A DNA stretch of 64,000 nt from Clostridiales bacterium (GTDB taxonomy: Bacteria > Bacillota > Clostridia > Oscillospirales > Oscillospiraceae), in assembly GCA_019423635.1 (NCBI GenBank), contig JAHZBA010000002.1, positions 62,001 to 126,000 of the forward strand, written 5' to 3'. The notes under the pieces are model-generated. The model ran no database searches and was not told the DNA's origin. It saw nothing but the letters and a program-made list of their open reading frames with translations. A program made the translations under genes and the position numbers. Positions 56,380 to 63,761 of this stretch are shown in pieces. The number at the start of each line of letters is the position of its first letter. Within the stretch, counting starts at the first letter, position 1.

Positions 56380-58224
56380 TTATGGCCGTTCTTCCGCCTT
56401 GGCCTCCTCCGGGTGAAAGTGGCGCCGTACCGTCTCTGCCACCCCGCGGGGCACCACCGCCGCCAGGGCCTCCACATCCGCCTCCCGGATGGCCTTGACG
56501 GTGCCGAAGTGCCGGCGCAGATCCTCCCGCCGCTTGGGGCCCACGCCGGGAATTCCGTCCAGAAGCGAGCGGGTGGCGCTTTTGCTGTGGCTCTCGTGGT
56601 GGTAGGTGATGGCGAAGCGGTGGGTCTCCTCCTGGATCTGGCCGATGAGGGAGAACACCGCCTGGTTAGTCACGATGCCGATCTCCCGGCCCTCCGGCGT
56701 CACCAGAGCCCTCGTCCGGTGGCGGTCGTCCTTCACCATGCCGAAGATGGGCACCGTGACGCCGAATTCGTCCGCCACGGACTGGGCCGCCTGGGCGTGG
56801 GTCTCGCCGCCGTCGATCAAAAAGACATCCGGCAGGGGCAGGAACTTCTCATCGCCCTCCGCCGCCCGTTGCAGCCTCCGCCGCAGCACCTCCCGCATGG
56901 AGGCGTAGTCGTCCGGGTGTCCCTCCAGGTCTTTGATCCGGAAACGGCGGTAGGCGCTTTTTAAGGGCCGGGTGCCGCTGTAGACCACCATGGAGGCCAC
57001 GATGTCGCTTTTGCCGGTATTGGAGATGTCGAAGGACTCCATCCGGCCAGGAGGGTCCGGCAGGTCCAGCATCTTCTGGAGGAGCTCCAGGGTGTGGGCC
57101 ACCCGCTCCTGGGCGGTGGTGGCCCGCTGGGCCTCCTCGGCGGCGTTTCGCTGGGCCAGGCGGCGCAGCTCCTCCTTCTCCCCCCGCTGGGGGACATGGA
57201 CCCAGACCTTGTGCCCCGCCCGCTTGGTCAGGACCTCCGAGAGGTTCTCGCACTCCCCGGTATCCGTGGGCAGCAGGATCTCATGGGGCAAAATTGCCCG
57301 GGGCAGGTAATACTGGGCCGTCAGCGCGGAGAGGATCTCTGTCTCGCTCTGCTCCATGGGGGCGTTGAAGAGCTCCGTCTCCCGGCCGGTGAGGCTGCCG
57401 TTTTCCATGTGCAGCACGGCGTAGCAGCACTTGCCGGTGCCCCGGAAGAGGCCCCAGATGTCCGTGTCCGCGCAGAGGCCCGCGATGACCGTCTGCTTCT
57501 TGCTGAGGGCGCTGATGGCGTTGATCCGGTCCCGCAAAGCCGCCGCCTGCTCGAAGTGCAGCGCTTCCGCCTCTGCCTCCATCTCGGCGGTCATCTCCCG
57601 CAGAAGCTGGCGGCCCTTTCCCTCCAGCATCTGGCAGGCCTGGCGGATGCGGCGCTGATACTCCTCAGCGCTCATCGCCGGCCGGCAAAAGCCGTCGCAC
57701 CGGCCCATGTGGAAGTTCAGGCAGGGCCGCTCCGCCCCGATGTCCCTGGGAAACTGACGGTTGCAGGTGGGCAGGCGCAGCGCCGAGAGTACCGCGTCCA
57801 GGGCCTGGCGGGTCTCAAAGCGGCCGCCGAAGGGGCCGAAGTACTTCGCGCCGTCATTGGCCCACTTGTGGACCATGGTGAACCGGGGATAGGGCTCTTT
57901 CGAAAGGCGCACAAAGGGGTAGCCCTTGTCGTCCTTCAAAAGGATGTTGTAGCGGGGCATATGGCGCTTGATGAGGGAGTTCTCCAGCACCAGGGCCTCA
58001 AACTCGCTGGAGACGAAGATGGTGTCGAAATGGTCCACCTGGCTGACCATCTGCCGCGTCTTTGCCGTGTGGGAGGCGCTGTCCTGGAAATACTGGCTCA
58101 CCCGGTTTTTCAGCTTCTTGGCCTTGCCCACATAGATGACCTTTCCGGTCCTGTCCATCATCAGATAGACGCCGGGGGCCAGGGGCAGGGCATTGGCCTT
58201 GTCCTTCAATTCCTCGTGTGTCAC
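56380..58224 (-). CDS. uvrC: Excinuclease ABC subunit C
   Basis: Dual-incision nuclease of nucleotide excision repair; 614 aa. The N-terminal GIY-YIG domain starts LAPGVYLMMDRTGKVIYVGK. Then a Cys-rich region (CNRQFP, CLNFHMGRCDGFC), a UVR domain about 200-235, the RNase H-like C-terminal nuclease (MESFDISNTGKSDIVASMVV, DVFLIDGGETHAQAA) and a helix-hairpin-helix end (LDGIPGVGPKRREDLRRHFG). GTG at 58224 has GAGAGGAGG upstream. Confidence 0.97.
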   Translation of the reverse strand: MTHEELKDKANALPLAPGVYLMMDRTGKVIYVGKAKKLKNRVSQYFQDSASHTAKTRQMVSQVDHFDTIFVSSEFEALVLENSLIKRHMPRYNILLKDDKGYPFVRLSKEPYPRFTMVHKWANDGAKYFGPFGGRFETRQALDAVLSALRLPTCNRQFPRDIGAERPCLNFHMGRCDGFCRPAMSAEEYQRRIRQACQMLEGKGRQLLREMTAEMEAEAEALHFEQAAALRDRINAISALSKKQTVIAGLCADTDIWGLFRGTGKCCYAVLHMENGSLTGRETELFNAPMEQSETEILSALTAQYYLPRAILPHEILLPTDTGECENLSEVLTKRAGHKVWVHVPQRGEKEELRRLAQRNAAEEAQRATTAQERVAHTLELLQKMLDLPDPPGRMESFDISNTGKSDIVASMVVYSGTRPLKSAYRRFRIKDLEGHPDDYASMREVLRRRLQRAAEGDEKFLPLPDVFLIDGGETHAQAAQSVADEFGVTVPIFGMVKDDRHRTRALVTPEGREIGIVTNQAVFSLIGQIQEETHRFAITYHHESHSKSATRSLLDGIPGVGPKRREDLRRHFGTVKAIREADVEALAAVVPRGVAETVRRHFHPEEAKAEERP

Positions 58225-58238
58225 GCTTCCGCCTCCTC

Positions 58239-58586
58239 TCAAAGTCCCCACAGATTCCGCAGCACCCCCCAACCCAGCAGCGCCGCCGCCAAAACCCAGG
58301 TGAGTACCTTGACAGCCCTCGGGTACCGGCCGGTCTTCTCCGCCCAGATCAGGAAAAGCCCCCAGGGCGCCGCCAGCACCAGCCCCCAGTTGTAGGAGGG
58401 GGTGAAGCGGCCGTGGAGCAGATCCAGGCACAGCCCGGTGACGCCGCAGCCGGGGCACTTCCACCTGGTGATCCGATGAAACATGCAGGGGATGCAAATG
58501 CCCCGGGGAATCAGCACATAGCCATAGAAAAGGCCGGCGCAGAGCAGGCCCGCGCCGGCCAGCAGCTTCTCACGCCGCATACTCAT
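58239..58586 (-). CDS. DUF2752 membrane protein
   Basis: A 115-aa protein with two or three TM helices and the DUF2752 signature KCPGCGVTGLCLDLLHG. The function is unknown. ATG at 58586 (a second ATG at 58580) lies inside the 3' end of the DUF4234 gene, so the two are coupled. uvrC begins 14 bp after its stop. Confidence 0.88.
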   Translation of the reverse strand: MSMRREKLLAGAGLLCAGLFYGYVLIPRGICIPCMFHRITRWKCPGCGVTGLCLDLLHGRFTPSYNWGLVLAAPWGLFLIWAEKTGRYPRAVKVLTWVLAAALLGWGVLRNLWGL

Positions 58587-58917
58587 TCAGCTCGCTTTGC
58601 AGCAGTGCAAAGGAGATAATGCTGAATCCAAAGATCGCCAGCAGCAGGTAGAGGAGGCCCAGGTGCCCCGGCAGGCCGCCCCGGTCCACCCGCAGCCGGT
58701 CCAGATCCTCACCGGTGCGGTAGAGCCAGTAAAACTCGTAGATTCCGCAGGTAACGATGCTCAGCAGCAGCACCATCCCTCCGGAGGAGGGGTTGGGCCG
58801 GCTGATCAGCCGGTTTGCATCCTCCGCCATACAGTACAGCCAGTACAGGCTGTAAATTCCGCAGGTGACAATCGACAGGACAATGCAAAGGCCAACGTTT
58901 CTTCTTGGAATGGACAT
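58570..58917 (-). CDS. DUF4234 membrane protein
   Basis: A 115-aa membrane protein with two near-identical TM repeats: LSIVTCGIYSLYWLY and LSIVTCGIYEFYWLY, then a third hydrophobic segment (GLLYLLLAIFGFSIISFALL). This is the DUF4234 pattern; function unknown. ATG at 58917 has AAGGAGAGAGG upstream. A promoter TTGCGC-N17-TATAAT lies on the minus strand at 59134-59106. Confidence 0.87.
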   Translation of the reverse strand: MSIPRRNVGLCIVLSIVTCGIYSLYWLYCMAEDANRLISRPNPSSGGMVLLLSIVTCGIYEFYWLYRTGEDLDRLRVDRGGLPGHLGLLYLLLAIFGFSIISFALLQSELNEYAA

Positions 58918-59105
58918 AAACCCTCTCTCCTTCTCGTCTGTCTTTGATCCAGTCTCTCCAGAGCGGTTCCCCGTTCCAACCGGCGCAGCGGAAACGCGTC
59001 CGGCGATGCGCTTTCGCAAAACGCCGGCCTGCGGCGCTCCCGGCCCCGCAGCAGCCTCCCGGCGCCTGGTTTCACAGGAGCCTCCGACGGATCAGATCCT
59101 ATGGT

Positions 59106-59134
59106 ATTATATCACATCAAATTCCTCCGCGCAA
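59106..59134 (-). promoter_or_regulatory. Promoter of the DUF4234-DUF2752-uvrC unit
   Basis: Minus strand TTGCGC (59134-59129), 17-bp spacer, TATAAT (59111-59106). The leader to the DUF4234 start is about 180 nt with no recognised motif. Confidence 0.65.
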
Positions 59135-59140
59135 CAAAAA

Positions 59141-59162
59141 GGCGGCCTCCGCAGAAGCCGCC
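59141..59162 (-). terminator. Terminator of ptsH
   Basis: Minus strand GGCGGC-N10-GCCGCC followed by TTTTTGTTG, 23 bp past the HPr stop. Confidence 0.75.
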
Positions 59163-59184
59163 CCGCCGGATTTCCATCCGCTGC

Positions 59185-59448
59185 TTATTCGCCGAAATTG
59201 TCGTTGACCAGATCCACCAGTGCGGCCACAGCTTCCTTCTCATCAGCGCCGTCTGCAATCAGGGTGATGGCCGTGCCCTTCACAATTCCCAGAGACAGCA
59301 CGCCCAGCAGACTCTTTGCGTTCACGCGGCGGTCCTCCTTCTCCACCCAGATGCCGCTTTTGAACTCGTTGGCTTTCTGGATAAAGAACGTGGCGGGTCT
59401 GGCGTGAAGCCCGACTTCGTTGTTGACGGTGATTTCCTGCGTATACAT
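59185..59448 (-). CDS. ptsH: HPr-family phosphocarrier protein
   Basis: An 87-aa HPr fold protein. The phosphorylatable His is in GLHARPATFFIQ and the regulatory Ser in the NAKSLLGVLSLG segment (Ser46-equivalent present). It carries phosphate in the PTS and mediates catabolite repression; a Crh-like role is excluded because the active His is present. ATG at 59448 has AAGGAG nine bases upstream; ATG at 59466 would include that site. No enzyme I gene is adjacent. Confidence 0.93.
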   Translation of the reverse strand: MYTQEITVNNEVGLHARPATFFIQKANEFKSGIWVEKEDRRVNAKSLLGVLSLGIVKGTAITLIADGADEKEAVAALVDLVNDNFGE

Positions 59449-59506
59449 AAGACAGCTCTCCTTCATACCAAATCAGATTCAACAGGAGCCAAGTTCTGAT
59501 ATTGAC

Positions 59507-59535
59507 ATCATACCTGCTTTTTCTCTCCGCGTCAA
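59507..59535 (-). promoter_or_regulatory. ptsH promoter
   Basis: Minus strand TTGACG (59535-59530), 17-bp spacer, TATGAT (59512-59507), leader of about 50 nt. Confidence 0.7.
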
Positions 59536-59742
59536 CGGCGTTTTTCACAAACATTTGAGGGAAATTTTATTCGATGAATACGCTTTTGGAAATTTCAGGA
59601 GTACATTGACCGGTCAGAACCGGTGTTCCCGCCGGAGAACGCCGGATGGACGGCGATTTCCCCCATCAGGCCAGGAGAGGCGGCAATCCCGGCGGACGCA
59701 CAGGGAGAGGACGCGGTATGGCGGGAACTCCGCTCATACTGT

Positions 59743-59777
59743 TTCCTGATAAAAAGATTTCACCGTTTTATCAGGAA
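59743..59777. repeat. 12-bp inverted repeat upstream of a small lipoprotein gene
   Basis: TTCCTGATAAAA (59743-59754) and TTTTATCAGGAA (59766-59777) around an 11-nt loop. It could be an operator or attenuator for the lipoprotein gene 136 bp downstream. Confidence 0.55.
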
Positions 59778-59913
59778 TTCGTATCAGACATCGCTCCGCG
59801 GCCGTGAAGACCGCATTTTCAAAAAACTCCCACGGCTCAGCGGGCATCTTTCGGAGACAATAGGTCTCGTGGGTATCGCGTATTCAGATCCGCGCAAAAA
59901 GGAGGAGACACGC

Positions 59914-60180
59914 GTGAAAAGAAGTCTGACGCTTTTGCTGGCCTCTCTGATGCTGGCGGTCGGTCTGACCGCCTGCGGCGGAGACACCAAGCAGAATTCC
60001 AATCAGGATGCCGTCCAGAACGGCGGCGACACCCTGATGGACGACGCCGAGCGGGGCGTGAACCGTGCCGTCCAGGGTGCGGAAGACGCCATGGACGATC
60101 TCACGGGGAATCAGCAGCTGCGCACCGGCCCCGCCTGGAACGGCAACCTGAACGGCCCTTCCCCCGCCGGTATGCGCTGA
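59914..60180 (+). CDS. Small lipoprotein
   Basis: An 88-aa protein. Residues 1-20 form a lipoprotein signal peptide with lipobox LTAC. The mature part is Asn/Gln/Asp-rich with a short amphipathic stretch (VNRAVQGAEDAMDDL). The function is unknown. GTG at 59914 has AAGGAGGAG upstream, which decides the start. The hairpin at 60219-60248 follows. Confidence 0.8.
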   Translation: MKRSLTLLLASLMLAVGLTACGGDTKQNSNQDAVQNGGDTLMDDAERGVNRAVQGAEDAMDDLTGNQQLRTGPAWNGNLNGPSPAGMR

Positions 60181-60218
60181 GACGGCGCCCTGCCCTGAAA
60201 GAACCGCAAATGCCCTTT

Positions 60219-60248
60219 CCGGGACTCCGGCAGATGCCGGGGTCCCGG
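60219..60248 (+). terminator. Terminator after the small lipoprotein
   Basis: CCGGGACTCCGGCA-GA-TGCCGGGGTCCCGG, a 14-bp stem with one T-G pair; tail not T-rich. Confidence 0.6.
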
Positions 60249-60319
60249 TACAGTATATGCCTGTACTTCCAAAACATACGATCCCCGGGCAAAAAATACG
60301 GCGGGCCAGACGTTTTCGT

Positions 60320-60892
60320 TTAAAGATCCTGGTCCTGCTGAGCCAGAATGTACATCATCATGTGGTCCAGAATCATGTGGACGTCCTCCACAATCTGCAT
60401 ATTGTCAATCCCCACATGGACGACGTGCTCGGCCTCCTGCAAGAGCTTTCCGCCGTCATAGCCCACCAGCGCCGCGGTAACCGCGCCGTGCTCCCGGGCA
60501 TAGCGAATGGCCCGGACCACGTTCTCGGAATTGCCGCTGCCGGAGATGCCGATCACCAGATCCCCCTCCCGGAGCTTGGCCTGGAGCGGATAGACGAACA
60601 CGTCGTCATAGCTGAGGTCGTTGGCGATGGCCAGCAGCAGCGGCATGTTGTCGTTGAGGCACTCCATGTCGTACTTCACGCTCTGGCCCAGGCTCACGCC
60701 CTTGCAGAAATCGCACACATAGTGGGAGGCGGTGGCGCCGCTGCCGCCGTTGCCGCAGATAAAGATCCGCTTATGGCCCTTCCGGGCGTCCTCCATGAGA
60801 TTCATCAGCCGGTTCACCGCGCCCAGGTCCAGCTGGTCCAGAATGCGCTTTTCCTGCTCCAGGTAGTCCCGGAGCTTATTTTCATAGTTCAT
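60320..60892 (-). CDS. SIS-domain phosphosugar isomerase (GmhA-like)
   Basis: A 190-aa cytosolic SIS protein. The motif ICGNGGSGATASHYVCDFCKG matches the phosphosugar-binding loop of sedoheptulose-7-phosphate isomerase GmhA, and GISGSGNSENVV is the second SIS loop. A histidine pair near the end (EDVHMILDHMMMY) is typical of GmhA-type active sites. ATG at 60892 has GGAGGA upstream; ATG at 60913 includes that site. It overlaps the PfkB kinase gene by 11 bp and is the last gene of the operon. Confidence 0.88.
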   Translation of the reverse strand: MNYENKLRDYLEQEKRILDQLDLGAVNRLMNLMEDARKGHKRIFICGNGGSGATASHYVCDFCKGVSLGQSVKYDMECLNDNMPLLLAIANDLSYDDVFVYPLQAKLREGDLVIGISGSGNSENVVRAIRYAREHGAVTAALVGYDGGKLLQEAEHVVHVGIDNMQIVEDVHMILDHMMMYILAQQDQDL

Positions 60893-61937
60893 GGCTTGCT
60901 TCCTCCTGCTCATGCAAAATGTTTCCGTATGCCAGCAGCCGCTCTCTCACCTGGGCCGCGTTGGCGCTTCCGGTGACGCCCAGCTGCTGGATGGTGATGG
61001 AGGAGACGCAGCAGCCCAGCGCCGCCGCCTCCTCCGGGGAAAGGCCCAGGGTCAGTCCCAGCACAATGCCGGCGGTGGAGGCGTCCCCCGCGCCCACGAT
61101 ATCAATGGGCCCCGTCACCGGGAAGGCGGGCACCAGAACCGCCCCCGCCTCCCGCAGCACCAGCATCCCCCGCTCTCCCCGGGTGACGAAAAAGGTGTTG
61201 CCCGTTTGCTTTCGCAGCCGCTCCGCCGTCTGCCGCAGGACCTCCGGGTCCTCGCTGCCGCTTGCCGGCGAGCCGGCCGTCAGCTCCAGGTGGTTGCACT
61301 TGACCACCATATTCCGAAACTCTCCGGAAAAGGCCCGGGAGTCCACATAGAAGAGCTTCTCCGGGTGCCGCCGGGCCAGACGGTTGACCCCCGCCCGGAC
61401 CGTATCCGTGATGACACCCAGATTCCGCTGGCAGAACTGGTCGATCAAAATCACAGCGTCCGCCTCCGGGAGCCTGGCCTCCAGATTGGCCAGCAGCTGC
61501 TCCTGCAGAGCCTGGGACGGCGGGGTGAAGTTCCGGAAATCCAGGCGGTTCATCTCCGCCCAGCTCCCGTCCGCCTGAAGCCGCATGGGCTTGGTGTAGG
61601 TGCAGGTGCAGAGGTCCGGCGTGCGCACCATGGAGGCGGTGTCCGCCCCCACGGCGTCTAGGCAGCGCTGGAGCTCATAGCCCTCGCCGTCCTCCCCCAT
61701 GAGCCCGATGGAGATCACCTGGGCCCCCAGGGCCCGGAGGTTGTTGGTGATGGTGCCGCCGGAGCCGGCGTACATCCGCTTCTCATGGACCTGATACGCC
61801 GTCAGCCCCGTCTCCACCGAGGGCTCGTCCCGGCCGGGGTCGATATAGAGATACTTGTCCAGGGTGTAGTCCCCGAAGACGAGGATCTTCGCCTCCGCCG
61901 TGCGGCCGAGGACCTGCAGAATTGGCTGGATGTTCAT
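60882..61937 (-). CDS. PfkB-family sugar kinase (RfaE/HldA-like)
   Basis: A 351-aa ribokinase-superfamily enzyme. The N-terminus ILVFGDYTLDKYLYIDPGRD and GSGGTITNNLRALGAQV resemble the kinase half of heptose-7-phosphate kinase (HldE/RfaE). The catalytic Asp lies in TGPIDIVGAGDASTAGI. There is no nucleotidyltransferase half. ATG at 61937 overlaps the stop of the upstream gene (ATGA). Next to a GmhA-like isomerase, phosphorylation of a heptose-7-phosphate is a reasonable guess, not proven. Confidence 0.88.
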   Translation of the reverse strand: MNIQPILQVLGRTAEAKILVFGDYTLDKYLYIDPGRDEPSVETGLTAYQVHEKRMYAGSGGTITNNLRALGAQVISIGLMGEDGEGYELQRCLDAVGADTASMVRTPDLCTCTYTKPMRLQADGSWAEMNRLDFRNFTPPSQALQEQLLANLEARLPEADAVILIDQFCQRNLGVITDTVRAGVNRLARRHPEKLFYVDSRAFSGEFRNMVVKCNHLELTAGSPASGSEDPEVLRQTAERLRKQTGNTFFVTRGERGMLVLREAGAVLVPAFPVTGPIDIVGAGDASTAGIVLGLTLGLSPEEAAALGCCVSSITIQQLGVTGSANAAQVRERLLAYGNILHEQEEASHEL

Positions 61938-62926
61938 TCCTTCCCCCGCTTCCAGTCGGCGTAGAACGCCGCCTCGGCCAGATTGGGCAGCGTACACCGG
62001 TGCTCACCCCGCACATAGTGGCTGACGCCCCCGTCCGCCACGGTCCGGGCCAGGATTGTCTTCCAGGGCCGGAAGTAGTAACGGGGATCGGTCTTGGGTG
62101 GAGCCGCCTGATAGTCCTCATCGTCCTCAATGGGCTGGAGGTCGAAGACCGCCGTGTGGAAATGGCGGATCTCCCGGCCCTCCTGGGCCGCCACGTTCCG
62201 GGCCATGGCCAGGGCCTTCAGGTAGACCTCCGGGCCCGCCACGGCGGAGCCGAAGTCCAGGAAGACGCCGTGCTCCAGGTTCAGGATGCTCTGGGCGTAG
62301 ATCAGGAAATCCGTATAGGAGCAGGCCCCCATGGCCGCGCCGTCGCAGTTGGGGTGCTCGTGGATGATGTCGTTGCCAATACCCACATGGACGGTCACCG
62401 GCACCCCCAGGTGATAGCCCATGGCCAGCACGCTGGAGTCCCGGTAGGGCAGCTTCTCCTCCCAGATATAGCGGCCCAGGGCCTCGCCCCAGCCGATGCC
62501 CTCCTTCGCCCCCTGGACGATGATGTCGTTGATGAGGCCGGTCTCCTTCCACAGGCCAAACTGGCCCTCCCGGATATACTTGGCCACGCTCTCACAGGTG
62601 TGGCCCATGAGGGCGAACTCGAAGTCGTGAATGGAACCGGCGCCGTTGGTGGCAAAATGGGTCACCAGACCCCGCTCCATCAGCTCGATCATATATGCGG
62701 CGTTGCCCGTGCGGATCACGTGGGCGCCGTACATCAGCAGGACAGTTGCGTCGTAGGTCCGGCGGGCCTCCGCCATGGCCTCGCCCAGCACCGGCAGGGC
62801 CGGGTGGGAGAATTCCGGCGGCGGCAGAACGGGGTCCAGCAGCACCTCGTTCAAATCCACGTCGTGGACCCGCTGGTCCAGGGGCAGCAGGTTCAGCTTG
62901 GAGCGGTCAAACTGCGGATACGGCAT
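61934..62926 (-). CDS. Deoxyhypusine-synthase-like protein
   Basis: A 330-aa protein. I do not recognise it with certainty, but several blocks resemble the deoxyhypusine synthase (DS) superfamily: VTHFATNGAGSIHDFEFALM, where eukaryotic DS has TTAGGVEEDL; a Trp-Gly-rich region IGWGEALGRYIWE; the nucleotide-like segment MGYHLGVPVTVHVGIGNDII; and VFLDFGSAVAGPEVYLKALA. Bacteria lack eIF5A, so deoxyhypusine synthesis is not expected. Bacterial DS-like proteins may act on other amines. ATG at 62926 has CAGGAGGG upstream. It overlaps both neighbours, so it belongs to the same pathway as the kinase and phosphatase. Confidence 0.6.
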   Translation of the reverse strand: MPYPQFDRSKLNLLPLDQRVHDVDLNEVLLDPVLPPPEFSHPALPVLGEAMAEARRTYDATVLLMYGAHVIRTGNAAYMIELMERGLVTHFATNGAGSIHDFEFALMGHTCESVAKYIREGQFGLWKETGLINDIIVQGAKEGIGWGEALGRYIWEEKLPYRDSSVLAMGYHLGVPVTVHVGIGNDIIHEHPNCDGAAMGACSYTDFLIYAQSILNLEHGVFLDFGSAVAGPEVYLKALAMARNVAAQEGREIRHFHTAVFDLQPIEDDEDYQAAPPKTDPRYYFRPWKTILARTVADGGVSHYVRGEHRCTLPNLAEAAFYADWKRGKE

Positions 62927-63749
62927 GACAATCCCTCCTGATGGCCTCCAGAATTTCCTCACCCGTCCGGAAGTCCGGGATGATGGCGCTGGCCCCGGCG
63001 GCAATCAGCCGCCGGCGCTTCCAATCGTTGATGCCCTGGCGGGTGTCCTCGTTGGTGGCCGCGCCCACGGCCAGGCCGCCCAGCTGCGCCACCAGCTCCA
63101 CCTCCACATAGCCGTCCCCGAAGGAGACCAGCTGCCGGGGCAGGATGTGCTCCCGCTCCAGCATGTCCCGGATCACCAGCTCCTTGGAGCAGTCCGTCAT
63201 GCCGTCGTGGGCGCCGTGGATGCCCCCTGCGAAGAGGCCCTCCAGCCCCAGCAGGCGGGCCTCCCGCAGCACATCCTCCTCATCGGTGCCGCTGGCGAGA
63301 TAGCAGCGGATGCCGTTTTCCCGCAGCAGGGCCAAAAAGGCCCCCGCCCCCGGCACCAGGTAGTCCTCCGGCTCTGCCCGGCCCTGGGCCAGGTCCTCCT
63401 TCCGGCTGTGGATGCGCTCCTCCAGCCGCCGCAGGTACTCCTGTTTATAGACCAGGGGCTCCCGGGCGGGGCCGCCCCGCTTTTGCACCTCCTCATCCAG
63501 CCGGATGCACTGGAAGATGGTCTGCTTGCCGGTCAGGGTGTCCACAAAGTCCCGCACGCAGGTTCTCACGGCCTCCGGGTCCTCCCCCGGGGCCGCCGCC
63601 TGGAGCACCTCCGTAAAATAGGGGATCATGATCTCCTGCCAGCCCTCCCGGATCAGGCTGAGGGTTCCGTCAAAGTCAAAGAGGGCGCAGCGGATGTCAA
63701 AGCCCTGCCAGGGGCGGATCACCTCCACCGCAGAGGGTACTTGTTCCAT
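62907..63749 (-). CDS. HAD-superfamily phosphatase
   Basis: A 280-aa haloacid-dehalogenase-type phosphatase. Motif I is FDFDGTLS (two catalytic Asp), motif II the Ser/Thr in YLASGTDEED, motif IV VSFGDGYVEVELV. A helical cap of the phosphoglycolate phosphatase type lies between motifs I and II. ATG at 63749 has GGGGAG upstream. It overlaps the DS-like gene by about 20 bp. It could dephosphorylate the sugar bisphosphate made by the neighbouring kinase, as GmhB does in heptose synthesis. Confidence 0.88.
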   Translation of the reverse strand: MEQVPSAVEVIRPWQGFDIRCALFDFDGTLSLIREGWQEIMIPYFTEVLQAAAPGEDPEAVRTCVRDFVDTLTGKQTIFQCIRLDEEVQKRGGPAREPLVYKQEYLRRLEERIHSRKEDLAQGRAEPEDYLVPGAGAFLALLRENGIRCYLASGTDEEDVLREARLLGLEGLFAGGIHGAHDGMTDCSKELVIRDMLEREHILPRQLVSFGDGYVEVELVAQLGGLAVGAATNEDTRQGINDWKRRRLIAAGASAIIPDFRTGEEILEAIRRDCHAVSAV

Positions 63750-63761
63750 GGTCACTCCCCC

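Larger units (their letters stand above)
59449..59913. other. Gene-free stretch with promoter and inverted repeat
   Basis: It contains the ptsH promoter on the minus strand (59507-59535), a perfect 12-bp inverted repeat at 59743-59777, and the AAGGAGGAG ribosome-binding site of the next gene. Open frames here look non-coding. Confidence 0.6.
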
